From Marthasterias glacialis (lineage: Eukaryota; Echinodermata; Asteroidea; Forcipulatida; Asteriidae), in assembly GCA_911728455.2 (NCBI GenBank), contig OU452227.1:10697110-10761109 (forward strand): a stretch of DNA of 64,000 nt, given 5' to 3'. Below are positions 42,231-54,260 of this stretch, in pieces; position 1 is the stretch's first letter; each line of letters opens with the position of its first letter. Under the pieces are notes generated by a model. The model made no database searches, was not told the DNA's origin, and saw only the letters and a list, made by a program, of their open reading frames with translations. A program made the translations under genes and the position numbers.

Positions 42231-44984
42231 GGTGGTATTATTTCTGAATAGAATGAAATAAAAAATAAAATACATGCTGTACGAACTGATGAGTGAATGG
42301 GATTCTTATCTGAGCACTGTTTACGACATCAGCTTAACTCGGACAGTGCTCTTCTTAAAATCAAATTGACAATAATTGGCATTCCAATCATTCTAAAAAA
42401 AAAAATATTCCTCGTAATGGCACCATGCACAAGAGACCATCGGTCGCATTATGGCTCTTTTCGGCTTTAGGCTCCGTCAGCTATTCTGGCTATTTTTCAG
42501 TCAGCCGAAACTTTGGCTTCGAAAAGGCCTGTAGTTGTTATTCTTTCGGATACACCAAATTCATTTCAATTCAACCAACAACATGGACTTGAATTGGCAA
42601 GTCTAATTGACGAAAACCGAAGGCGGAGATGAGGCGAATAATAACTAGCAATCTCGTATGAATTTCTCGAGGGTGTAAGTGGGCACGTGTTATTCCTCGT
42701 GCTGACTAATGGCGTCAACAGCCACGTGTGTTCACACGCGTTGCACAGGGCTGGGCACATCCACAACTTAATTTAAAGAGGATTTACACGGTATTGGCAA
42801 CTTCTTTATTTCAACTGTTTCACGTCACCATGTAAAGATATTTTTAGAGGCCCAGCAAACACCCAGGGAGACAAATTCTTGCACGATGATTTTATAGGAA
42901 TGAAACCTTTTTTCGAAGCGGTTGATACCACCGAAGTGTGATATCATTGATTGATATCGGTAATTTCCTAATCATTAACGGTCATGTATACTGGTACCAT
43001 TTACACATTGAAACCTTTTGGGGTGCGAAGCCATCCTTAAAACTATTGCTTCTAATCTCCCTAGAGTTTAAAGGGTACCGTGGAGGTATATTGTTGCTTA
43101 TTTAGCTCTTTATGTATGCCTGAATTGCCGCATGACCTGCTTGCGTAGACCTGGTTGAGATGTATGACTTGCTGGATGCCTAGGGGCCATGTCACACAGG
43201 GCAATTTTTACTTGCAACTTGGAGGCAACCAACTTCACTGCATGCAAAAGAAACACTTTGGAAGCACGGGGGTTATTTTTCTTACAATGTCGTCCAATCC
43301 TCAAGAAAATGAGGTGAACATTCAAATGTGAATGCCTTTTCTTCTTGCAGATTGCTTGAGCTTTTGGAACTGGTTGTCGGTAAATTGCCTCGTGTGACAC
43401 GGCTCTTTAAGGAACAAAATAGACAGGGAAAGTAAATGTTTTGGACTCTGTGATCATTGTTTGGCATTATTGAAAGCACCAAATGAAATACCTTAAACAT
43501 CGTGCAAAATGAACCATTTCAATAGATGAGTAACAAAATATCAGACATTAAATTGACTTCGAAAAAAACAAAACAATTTTACTATAAATTTCACATTGAT
43601 GGGAAACTTAAAGATGGCAGATTTATGCGCCTTTTATTAAATGAATAAAGCTTTTTAAAGTAGGCCTACTGTCATCAAGTCAAAATTCATTGTTCAAACT
43701 TCAAAATCATATTCTATTATTGAAATTATTCCTTCGAAATCTACTACAATACTAATTCCTTGCTCTAATAAAAAATACACACGAACTCATTGCGATAAAA
43801 AAAATGGCACCACTACACTTTTAACAGTAATTTTATTGACAAGTACAACCCTCACAAAACAGTGCTAAATATTTGTGAAAATGAAGTCCTGTGATCTAAT
43901 ACACCTTTTTGGTGTCTTTGACTTAGTTAGGATTGAAATTATCATCATTATTTAACTTCGAACAATTTACCTCTAAAGACCTCTTGATTAATAGGGCGCC
44001 ACCGCTGGGGTAAAACAAAATTGAAATGTGCGCGCGTTTTTACGCGCCACGCATAATTCTCAATGAAAATTAGACATGTCGTCCTTTTGAGCAACACCAC
44101 CACCACCACCAACAGCAACATTATAATAACACCATAAAAAGTCACCGACGGTTGTTGAAGTTTAATATTCATTTTTCCTGCAAGGTTTGGAATCTTTCAT
44201 TTTTTCAGGAGGGGCAGTTTTCTTGTCAGGTGTTTTTCAGCATGCACAACGTGATGCTTTCGGTTGTTATCGTCCCGTGGGACCCACCGTTGAGATAAGT
44301 CCTAATGAGGCGAACCATGCCCGGCGGGCGATTGCAATAGCTGCGGACAGGCAAATCTTGGCTAATAAGCGATTGGGTTTAATGCATGCCGACAATACGC
44401 AGACAACAAAATATCATTATTAATACATGATTTTGTAGGAAACACTAATAAAAAGACATGAACAATCCGTCCAAGATATCACTCTTTGCAGATCTTCGGA
44501 CTGTCAGGGCAGGGCGGCAGTATACCTAGCAAGGATTTCACACTTTCCCCGGAGCTGACAATCGCCCATCTCTACCCGAGGGATCCATGACGAGCATTTT
44601 GAAGCGTCGTTTCGAGTAAAAAAACGGAACTGGACGGAGTCATCCCCGAGTATTTGGGTTCATACAAGCAACACGGCCGTCATTGCGTGCGGTTCTTCGT
44701 AAAGCTAGAATCACCGTTTGATAGCTGTCTTTGCACACAATAAGACAAGAGCTGCCTACCACTAATTTTATTTGACATAAGCTCAGCTTTGAAAATATCT
44801 CTCGTGTGTTTCAGTGTGGTTTAACCATACCGTGTTGGTGTGCTGTCATAGGTAACACGTTGATATTGAATGAATGAGATCCAAAGCGGCATTATAACGG
44901 CATCGGTGCAACAGGCCTACTCGTCACCCGTTTAGCGTCACTGGTTCCATTGAACTTGAACTTCCCCAATTACAATCAGTAGCC
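42231..44984. other. Spacer between the tandem small genes
   Basis: AT-rich DNA, no recognised exon or complete element. The open frame at 44187-44423 has no family match. At about 44905-44914, CAACAG precedes GCCTACTCG...CCGTTT. The leader of the first tandem gene reads GCTTGTACTCGGAACCGTT after its acceptor, so the leader may be duplicated too. Confidence 0.4.
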
Positions 44985-45365
44985 ATGGGTATTGGGTCCA
45001 GCTGTTACCCTATTCGTGACCACAATAGGTTATCCTTTGACCAGGAGCCGTATGATGCCAAGCGGCTGCTTTCGGAGCTGATCACCGTTCAGACGGCCAT
45101 CATTCTTACGGAGGGCGTCGTTGACGACAGGAGCCCGCACAACTCCAACGCGTCTGGCCGTCGTCAGAGTATTGAGTACACCATCACGACTTCGTTGAGC
45201 TTGCCGCCGGGGCTCCCGAGACACGACCGGGACGACCGACCGGGTGACAGGAAGCTAGACTTCTCTGCTGGCCGTACTCTTGTTGACATTATGAACGCTC
45301 ATTTCAAATCGGATTTGACTATGCCTAGTATACAGGAGATATCGGAAGTGAGCATCTGTTCGTAA
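44985..45365 (+). CDS. Small MGIGSSC protein of unknown family (tandem copy 2)
   Basis: 126 codons starting AGCCATGGG. The N-terminus MGIGSSC again places Ser6 and Cys7 after Gly2, as for dual acylation. Residues 25-42 (YDAKRLLSELITVQTAIILT) closely match the copy at 38810, as do IEYTITTSLSLP and SIQEISE. The middle (about 75-100) is charged, low in hydrophobics and poorly conserved. No transmembrane segment is visible. The final Glu codon GAA|GTGAGC sits exactly where copy 1 has its potential donor, and an unspliced reading adds only VSICS. C/G-rich third positions contrast with the flanks and support real coding. The two copies lie about 6.2 kb apart in the same orientation. Function unknown. 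Confidence 0.75.
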   Translation: MGIGSSCYPIRDHNRLSFDQEPYDAKRLLSELITVQTAIILTEGVVDDRSPHNSNASGRRQSIEYTITTSLSLPPGLPRHDRDDRPGDRKLDFSAGRTLVDIMNAHFKSDLTMPSIQEISEVSICS

Positions 45366-47725
45366 CGCGGGGAAAAGTAGTTTCGACGAAAAGTTTTGTG
45401 TGAAAACATACAGCTACAATAGATCATGGGTTGCAATAGACGCCATCTTTGATGACAATTTCTATTTTGGCCTGTAGCCGCGTCAAGCTCTTTAAAATTT
45501 CAACTTAGCTTGAGTTGCTTACCAATCAATCATAGAATGAGTTTATGAAACCAGTACTTAAGGTTCCTACTTGCTGCGACTCCATTTTCAACGGTCATAC
45601 TTCATCAAAATAAAAAATAGATACATATTAAATTTGCGTTCGCGTGCTTAAACGCACGCGTTAACATGCGTTCAGAATTTCTTTGAAAACTCTCCGTGTG
45701 CAGTGCAATGATCCTTTTCTTGTACCATTGATTGATTAAAATAATAAATGGATAGAATTGATGAAATTTTCCTTTTGATGAATACTGTGGCTGGCTCACC
45801 ATCGACGTCAGACAAGACCAAAAGCGCGACGATGGTATATTCGCCCTTTGGATTAGTATAGAAGTGAAAAGGGGGAATTTCATGCTCTCATTCACTGACA
45901 CTGCGTATATGCGCATCCGACAAATGTTACAATATTATTTCAATTTGTCCGACTACGCATCCGATTATTAGTGTGTACGACCCACAGACATAAAGAACCA
46001 TGGGTTCTTTATGTCTGTGGTACGACCTCTTTTTCATTTTTAAAAAACTCAGACGCAGAAGCGCAGTATGATTACGCACTGCAGTGAAAACGCAGCGAGT
46101 ATGAACCGGCCACAATTTTTTCTGCAGTTCAGAATTGCCATCCTCGAAAACAATTTGTTTTTAAGGATTCCCTTTTTGGAATCGATTTAAAGAACAAAAA
46201 TCCCATTAAAAATTATTACGACAGTGGCAATTTCGGACTGCAGAAAAAAAAATTAAAAATTTGCAGTCATTGTCATCAAAGATGGCTGATTTTTTTCCAA
46301 TTGTTGTCGTCATGTGCAACCCATCTATATTTGTATCGAGAGCATTACCTCCACATAAAACTTGCTTGGGAAACTATAGTTATTTTTATATAGAATGAAT
46401 GAGCCTGTACTTTGAATGGTTTAAATGCGACGAAGATCTTGACTGAACACTACAAGAATGTGTCAATGTGCCACGTTATCATGATCCTAGTAATAATAAA
46501 AATGAAATTTTAAAAAAGGGCCAGAGCATCTCCCTCTTTTCAGTCTCGTTTTTGGATAACTTTGAAATGCAGGAAGCTCTAGATGTTAGAGGGAATCCAG
46601 AGGGGTGAAAAATTTATATATATTAAAATTCGCAGTTTTACTAATGGTTTTAAAGATATCACATAGGTCTTTACAGAGATCGGTAAAATGTTCATTTTTT
46701 TTGTATGCAACCTGCTGGTCTTCACGAGTGGTTTTGTTGATAGATAGAAAGAGTCTAATCGCGGCCATCATTGACACGGTATTATGCTTTCATTATTTTA
46801 TAATCCCTTGTATGCTTCACCAATATTGAATCTTGGGTAGGTTATAGACCTACTAGTACACGTCAAATGGAAAAAATTTTGGTCTCAATCCGTTGTCTGG
46901 TCAGGAGAAAATAGTGAAAAACCGTGCACACTTTTCAGCGTGGAAACACATTGTCCTTAATTTCGATTGTTACAACCGAAATAAAAATGGGAGTCTTCAA
47001 AACTCTACTTTCACGACATTGACAGTCGGACAAAAATATTTCTATGGAAGATTGGTACTGGTAATGAACTTCATCATCAGTTAGCTTTCAGACTGATTGA
47101 AGACATAACTCGACTCGATACCAATCCTGTATTTAATAACTGAATGTAATTTAAATGTGATGTACATTAGGCCTATAGTGTCAATTTTCTTTGCCAATGA
47201 ATGTATTAACTAGACAAATTGTGTCAATTTAGGATAGAAAGGTGTATACTTTTATATATATAATATATATATATTTATTTTCTGTTATCGCACAACTTGT
47301 ACCTAACATCGTCGATATAGAGCATATTTCATCAATAAAAATATCCAATACGTCCGGTTTCAAAATGGTGTCAGAAGTGGGATCAGTCATCCTGGGGTGA
47401 AGGACATCGTTCAATTGCCTTATCCGATAGACACCATCTTTACAGGCAACTTTGGTTTTGTCTTTAAGAGTTAAAAGTTTCTACGCAGCCAAGTGGTTCA
47501 CCGACCGATCATGCAAGGAATTTGATCAAACTCACACATGCTGCACGCGGTTACGCATGTAGCGCATCCGGATATTGTGCGTTCAAATAATGACCGTCAT
47601 TGCCCGTAAAGATGACCAGTTTTGTACTGCGTTACGCCAAATAAGAAAAATCTATTTCAAAGGAAGCTATACACGAGATTTATTGGGTGTAGCATAATGA
47701 TAGGTAGGCCTACACGTTATTGCGT
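45366..47725. other. Intergenic DNA with one tiny foldback
   Basis: No coding exon recognised. A TATATA-rich run lies at about 47257-47280. The foldback at 45983-46019 is listed separately. The frames here are short and have no family resemblance. Confidence 0.45.
45983..46019. mobile_element. 37-bp micro-foldback with 8-bp duplication
   Basis: Two perfect 17-nt arms (CACAGACATAAAGAACC and its complement) around the loop ATG, flanked directly by GTACGACC on both sides (45975-45982 and 46020-46027). This is the signature of a transposed or templated insertion of unusually small size. Confidence 0.8.
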
Positions 47726-47935
47726 CACGTATTGACCAAATTCACCTGACGTCATCACCACAATAATCTTGGTTGCGCCATTTTGGAAGTCAATGTGCCT
47801 TTGTGTTGCACAGTGTAATGAGTACTTTTTATAGGCGACGCGGCGTTTACACATAGCTATTGACTTCCAAAATGGTGAGCGTGGCACACAATCGCCGCGT
47901 GTGACGTGCGTGCAAGGGGTCAATAGTAATCTTTG
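47726..47935 (+). repeat. CACCTGACGTCATCACC-family element, left copy
   Basis: Begins TTGACCAAATTCACCTGACG and ends GTGACGTGCGTGCAAGGGGTCAA. It contains GCCATTTTGGAAGTCAATG and inverted CATTGACTTCC-type pieces. An inverted, longer copy is at 48635-48915, fragments at 8716-8855 and 49175-49210. Confidence 0.8.
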
Positions 47936-48173
47936 AAGTTTCATGTTGCCATTCCGGTGCAAGCTCCAATCATTCAGCTACACGTTGTGTGAAATTTACC
48001 CGCGTCGTGAAGAGGGCACAAACATCAATTAATAAATTTGCCAGGCAGATGAGCCGAAGCCAAGAATTAGTTTGTAAACACATTCCCTCCAAAATATTGT
48101 TAAAATAACAGAATAAAAGAGTGACCGAGGTCTCGTGAAACTTTTTTTTTCTCTTTAAACTTTGTTTTACAGT

Positions 48174-48365
48174 TCCTGTCACGTCCTCAGGCTCCATTTC
48201 ACAACGGGTCAAATTTGCCAGCTACGCTCATTGCGCATACACGCGCGTACTAATAGACTTCGCCCGCGTAAGTATGATTGCAGACTGGTTTTTTACATTG
48301 ATCTCCATTAATACTGTATTCAGGGAGATCAGTGGGTTTCAAACACTCTCGGCCATGTCTTTACA
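48174..48365 (+). repeat. Dispersed repeat, copy of 42050-42230
   Basis: Carries CCTGTCACGTCCTCAGGCTC, ACGCGCGTACTAATAGACTTC, CGCCCGCGTAAGTATG and ACTCTCGGCCATGTCT, in the order seen at 42050-42230. Confidence 0.7.
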
Positions 48366-48634
48366 GCCGTCTAAACACCTCCATGTGACTTGCATGACCA
48401 ATTAGAATGGATAAACGTCTGGGGTAATAATGAATCCAGATTGACAATTATTTTTTTTAACCATTCCAGAAAACGTGTAGAGTGTCGTTTTGATTTGCGA
48501 ACGTTTATAAAGCTAGGCGTAATACGCGTGTTTAACATGCAATTTTATGACGATATAAGCACGCATCGCGACGTATACGGGGGCGTTCCTACGTACATAA
48601 ACGCATGCAGCTCGATCTTCCTAATTTAATGCGT

Positions 48635-48915
48635 CGTACAACGCGTATTGACCGCTTGCACGCACGTCACACGCAGCGACTGTGCCACGCTCATTGATCT
48701 ACATTAACGCAATGGTGATCAATGGCCACGCTCACCATTTCGGAAGTCAATGGGTACGTGTGTAAACTGCGCGTCGCCTACAGTGCGCACGACAGAGTAT
48801 TACACACATTGATCTCCATTATACAATAATGAAGATCAATGATTACACACAGTGACATTGGCTTCCAAAATGGCTCATTTGTAATGATGACGTCAGGTGA
48901 ATTTGGTCAACAGCT
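48635..48915 (-). repeat. CACCTGACGTCATCA-family element, inverted copy
   Basis: Inverted relative to 47726-47935. It carries extra GATCAATG/CATTGATC palindromic segments (TTGATCTCCATTATACAATA region) absent from the left copy, so one copy gained or the other lost these blocks. The two together form a large inverted pair separated by about 700 bp. Confidence 0.8.
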
Positions 48916-49210
48916 CTTTCAAAGTAATGTGTTGCTTGAACAGTTTTGATTTTGAATCCGTGATCCTTTAAAAGTTTTACTGTATTTCCAGACGGAAACA
49001 ATTCTCAGGCATCAGTGTTCCATTTTTATTAACATCATATCATATACTAAACAATCGTGTATAAACATTTGTCTTTAATATAGCTTATAGAAGAAAAAAT
49101 AAATAAATTTAAATAACAGATGTAACCATGATCGGTGCACATGATTCTCGATTTCTAACAGTCTGTTGTTTGTCATTATTGACCCCATGCACGCACGAGT
49201 CACACGGGGC

Positions 49211-50170
49211 GTCAGAACCTCTTTGCAAACACAATTAGGGCCATACAATTTTTATTGCAGGGAAAAATTCAAAACTTTTGCCCTTGACGAAATAATTAGC
49301 CTTTCGATAATAAGGCTTCCCATCTCACAAAAGGCCATATACGTTCATTACTTTTTTGAATCACAGTCTATAAAATGCAGATTCACCGCTGGGGGATACA
49401 TCTGAAGTCATCTTACCGTTTTCGAAAAAAATAAACGGCTGTTTCATGGACGAAATGTTATCTGTTTGTGCTGTTGTGTTTTAAATGCGAGTCAACCAAT
49501 CCCACTTCATTATCAGTACCTTTCTCCTCTACACAAAGTTATTACTATATTCTTTTAAATAAACATCAATCGTGAAATAGGCACCATTGTAAATTGGCCC
49601 TTGTCACTTTACAAAGTAAGATGACGTCAGTACGTCAGCGGTCTTATCAGGGTCTTGCCGAAGACATAAATTTCGCCCAATTTTCATGGTGATGTAATGA
49701 GACAGACTAATAAGGCAATGGGCACCACGAAGACAAGAGAGTACAAAACACTATTAAAGAAAAAGTGGAGGGATTTGGGGGTAATTTCTCCCAAAAAGCT
49801 GTCTTAAAAAAGAGATGATCAAAATTGAATTGTGAAAAAGTACATGTGATTTTTATCCTTTTTTTTTTTTAAAGTTAACATAAAGCTTTGGTAAAATTAA
49901 AGCCAGACAGTTCCCAACAAAACACAAGTTGATACATTCAATATAATACATTGGCCATTTTAATTGAATGGTAGAGTGGTGTTGAAGTTTCAGTTTACTG
50001 TTGTCTGGAGTTTGATGTTGACACAATCCAGTAAGTGCACTCCTTCAACAGTGGAGTTGTTAAACAAACAGAATGACGTCTAAGTAGGCGTATTGTAATA
50101 AACCAAGGGTATAGAAACGTGCGAAGGTGTGTTGCGAAAGGAATTAATATTGGATTAAAGGTGGACTTCA
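49211..50170. other. No gene or clear repeat recognised
   Basis: AT-rich intergenic DNA. TGACCCCATGCACGCACG at its left edge is a fragment of the CACCTGACGTCATCA family. A purine-rich stretch at about 49735-49870 shows no structure I can name. Confidence 0.45.
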
Positions 50171-50174
50171 AAGG

Positions 50175-50375
50175 TTCTTTTTTGTGCAATTTGCCCATCA
50201 CAAAGCCCAAAATTCCCTCGAGGTGTGGGCTACTTTTTGAAGGGATAGAAACCTACCCCAATGTGCAGAAACAATACATGGAGAGATATGAACGCAAGTG
50301 TCTTCACAGCACAGCTAAGAACAGGGAGGGGTAGGCCTAAATGAATGCGTTGCGAGACAATCATACCTGCCTCTT
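50175..50375 (+). repeat. Dispersed repeat with coding-like remnant (copy 3 of 3)
   Basis: Best preserved copy of the family at 4141-4315. A plus frame reads GLLFEGIETYPNVQKQYMER and then KCLHSTAKNREG before diverging. The peptide is similar between copies 1 and 3, which hints at a once-translated ORF, but I do not recognise the protein. Confidence 0.65.
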
Positions 50376-51069
50376 CCGAAAAAATGAATGATGACTATAT
50401 TGTTTATAATGTGTTTGGTTTATATTTCATTAACAGCATGATGGGTTTCTTCACGTCAACACTGCGGATTTTTTTTTGCGAAAAAAGTAACCCCACCCTT
50501 TCGATTTTTGAATAAGTTAGTTTTTCCCGCCGTTGGCTGTGCTAGTTCATGGTTCCCATAGAAGGCCCATAGAAATGCAATACGACATCAAAGTAAAGAC
50601 AAGTTACCAGCGAAAGTAATTTTCTTTTTTTTTGTGACGTACTATCATGGACACGAACACTACGAGTAGAGAGAGGTAAACGCTGCGAGTGTGGGGTTAA
50701 ACACACTCCTAGCAACATGTGATTTACCAAATTGGGTGGGAGAATTATATATACACGTATATTTTAATGCTATAAGCAACGTGTTAAGATACCTTCTAGT
50801 GAACCGAGACTACTGCTAGAATTCATTTAGCATATTCAGGAGGCATTTATGGTCCCACAATAAATAAATAATAAATAATAATAAAAACAGGATATATATA
50901 TATAGCGCCATTCCATCTAGATCATGGCGCTAGCGAACAAAAAAGATAACGATAATTACTGGTCTAGTGTAGGCCATGATAATGTAATTATTTAGTGTCA
51001 GAATCCCAAGCTTCAAAGCCCTGTACCCTGTAGTCATACAACTGTAGGATTCTTCGTGGGAGTATAAAC

Positions 51070-51275
51070 CAGTGGTGTAGACAAGGGGTGGGGGGGGGGC
51101 AAAGGACGCCTCCCCCCCCCCGTGGAAAATCTTCCCACCTCCTTGCTCCCCGTCAGCCTCCTGCACATGGTGAAATTTGCTATAAGCAGGCAATTTTATC
51201 TGCAATTGCCCCCCTCTACAAATATCTGTTGCCCCCGTTGCTTCCCTTCAAAAAAAGATACAGGCTACGCCGCTG
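51070..51275. mobile_element. hAT-like MITE
   Basis: The ends CAGTGGTGTAGACAAGG and GGCTACGCCGCTG are inverted and hAT-like. Flanks GTATAAAC and GTACAAAA agree in six of eight positions, consistent with an aged 8-bp duplication. The interior is G-run/C-run rich. Confidence 0.7.
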
Positions 51276-51997
51276 GTACAAAATGGAGGCTTGATGACAG
51301 TCTTGTTCCTCTATAAAGTTTAAGCGAATTTGAAATGTTGCTACAGATGTAGCGTCAACTGTGGTCAACAACGTCTCGAGCCAAGACTTGGGTTCGGCCA
51401 GAAAACATTCACGCAAAATACTAACACTGTGCCTCCAGCATTGTACATCATTCTGAGTCCTCCACTCTTCATTCAGACTGGTCAATGATTTCTAATTGAT
51501 AGCAGCATTTTGAATCCTGCTCAAACATGTACAGGCCCTATGCAGAATAATCACAACTCCTCTGAACAAACTTCACATTCTACTTGAAAGACGGCCACCA
51601 ACGTTGCTTTTTGGAACAAGTTACTGCATTTCAATGGCATACTGTCAGAGATCAAAGATACTGACTAATCACTTTTTGGTACTTATAGCACTTATTTACA
51701 AATGAAGAAGCCCGTTCAAAAATGCAAGGTTTCGAGAGGCTTTTTCTGTCCAAATTTAAAGAAAATATATTAATCTATATAACAGCCGCTGCTTATGTTT
51801 GCAAATGATATGTAAAAACTCTGATGTTCAGATTTCCGTCGAATTTCCTGCCTTCGTGGTCGAAGTGATCAGTTCTGAATTTTCATTACTACGACTTTGA
51901 CAAAGAAAACATACATACATTCTCCAGATTAAATATCCACATATTAACTTTAATGGCACAATATTCTTGAAGAAATAGAGCAAAGAATGTCTCCTGA

Positions 51998-52677
51998 CAG
52001 CGGCGTAGCGAAGGCACTTTTGGGGGGGGGGGTGGAAGCCTAAATTTGCCGACTCACATTATCAAATGAAAATAAGAGTACAATGAAATGGGACTCACCA
52101 ATATGTGGGGGGGGGGGGGCGCGGGGCATAGCCCCGAGCGCTCATGAGGTTTTTCAGTAATTCGAAGGTTTAAAATGGCCCTTAGATGCCGATCATTAGA
52201 CGACTCATACGAAATGCAAGCTTTGAAAACCGCTCTACAGTTTTAAGTATTTTCAGGGCTAAGGCGGACCGTCAAGTTGCCGAAACAGTCGTTTAATTTT
52301 GAAATTCAAATTTTGAATACTTTGGACTCGGGACAAATCCCCTACTGTTGGAGTTTACAGGGACAACACTTCTTAAGGGCGTCCGGGAGCGAAGCCCCGG
52401 ACGCTCTGCGGCTTTTAGTGTTTTCAGAGCGTAGATTATCACACGTTGCCGAGAATATTAAATTTCGTAATTCAAAGTTTGACTTCTCACACTACAAGGA
52501 TTAAACTAAACATTTTCAGCCGGCAAATCCAGTCGGCAAATCTCTAGGCTTGCCGAATGGATTTGTGTTCAGTCCGAGCCCTTACTGGGGTTAGTTTGGT
52601 GCTCAATTTGCCCACTGTGACTCTAAATGCCGACAAGGAAAAAATATTGTGGCCACACCCCGGCCGCTACGCCGCTG
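51998..52677. mobile_element. 680-bp non-autonomous hAT element with intact duplication
   Basis: Terminal inverted repeats CAGCGGCGTAGCG and CGCTACGCCGCTG are perfect over 13 bp, and the 8-bp target-site duplication TCTCCTGA is perfect (51990-51997 and 52678-52685). The interior has two related halves (GCCCCGAGCGCTC and GCCCCGGACGCTC; GATTTCGTAATTC-like blocks) but no transposase. Confidence 0.92.
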
Positions 52678-52685
52678 TCTCCTGA

Positions 52686-54260
52686 ACGAAATATTTATGT
52701 TGGACTTTTTCTTAGAAAAAGTTGAATGTCGTTAGCAATTATTGCACTGATTTGCAGTAAATTACTTCCCAATTTACCTTGACGTCACCACGCCGCCTTC
52801 TTAGAGGTCAAATAATGATGAAACAATGGAGAACTCAGTTTCAGCACAGATAACAGGATGAGCCGAAGAGCAACCTTCTTTTGACCTCTAGCCTAAGGCG
52901 CCCTACTCAAATGACCATGGGCCTAGCTCATCATTGGTAAACTGACTGTAACTGCTTCCACTCTTTGCACAAATCAAGACACATGTAATAAAACCAACCT
53001 GCGAAAATGTCAGCTCATTTCGTTGTTTCATTTGCGGGAAAACGGTAAAAATGCATTCAGCATCTTTGTACGCATTCCTATTGGCAGAGTTTTCGTCTTA
53101 CTGAGACGAAAACTAATTTTTGGATCTTATTTCATTTATCATTTAAAAAACACTTCAGGCAGAAATATTTCAAGGTTTGTTTTCTACCGTCATTATCTTT
53201 ATACCATGTAAGGTATATGTAAATCTGTGAACATTTATGTTTTTTCTTCTTACCAATGTTGAGCTGGGGCTTTAAGCACAAAAAGTAGGTGAGCACAAAA
53301 AAATAATGCTTACCAGGAGAACGTTACCAGCCAAACTACCATGTCACAGGTACAATTTGTGACAGGTATCCTGCTCATTTCTGCTGAGCAGAAAATTGTC
53401 GAACAATATTTTCTGTTTACGCAGCAGAGAGAGGTTTCACGTGACGTCACCCGAGACCTTTTTCTAATGCTGCGTGCACAAACAAGCCCTGGAAATCAAT
53501 CAGCAGAGGACGCGCCAGCCATTGAGTGTGTACATGGCATTAACCAACATGGCTGCAAAACGAACTTTTCCCGGGGTCATGCAACCTCTCTACGGTTTCC
53601 TAGGGATAGGTAATTGGTTTTGCAATATACTTGGTCTATGTGTTTTCATTTTTCCTCATGAAACAACCAATTTCCTCTCTGACGAGGACAGTACAAAATC
53701 TAAGCACAAAATAAGTTTGCATGATTACATGGATAAAATGACGCAATACACTGCTTTGGATTTAGACTGTTGAAATAGGCTGAAAGTGTTATTGTATTTT
53801 ACAAATTGGAGATGGGAACAAATTTGGTCACTTTCATTTTATTTAATACATTAATTAAATGTTAATGTTTTCCATCAAGACAAATTAATTCAGTGCTTAC
53901 CGAGTTTAGCAGCAAGAAATGGGCCTGAAATTCTTTGTAATTCAAAAAAAATATTGTTTCTTTTATCCAAGAATAATTGAAACCAAATAAAGAAAATGAA
54001 GAATTTATGTGAAAAACAAGACCACAGACCAAGTGACCATTATTGCACTTTCAATGACTAATTTCCTTGCATCACTATTACGGTTTTACCTCATTTGAAG
54101 TGGCTGTATGTTATTTTCTTGTATAAATTACTTGCTTGGGGGGCAAGCGACTAATTCATTTGTGCTTTTTAAAAATCTCATTTGGGGGAGGGGGGTTCTA
54201 AAAGGTTCTGAAGGGTTCTTGAATTCTGCTAAAAAATGTCTTTGGAAGTCACAAAGCTGC
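52686..54260. other. PTCD1 3' flank
   Basis: On the minus strand an AATAAA signal at 53843-53838 lies about 420 nt past the PTCD1 stop and could end that transcript. A fragment of the TIR element family (ATTATCTTTATACCATGTAA) lies at about 53190. No further exon recognised. Confidence 0.45.

Noticed and set aside
44187-44423. 78-codon frame upstream of the second small tandem gene
   Set aside because: No counterpart exists upstream of the first copy, and there is no known motif or splice context.
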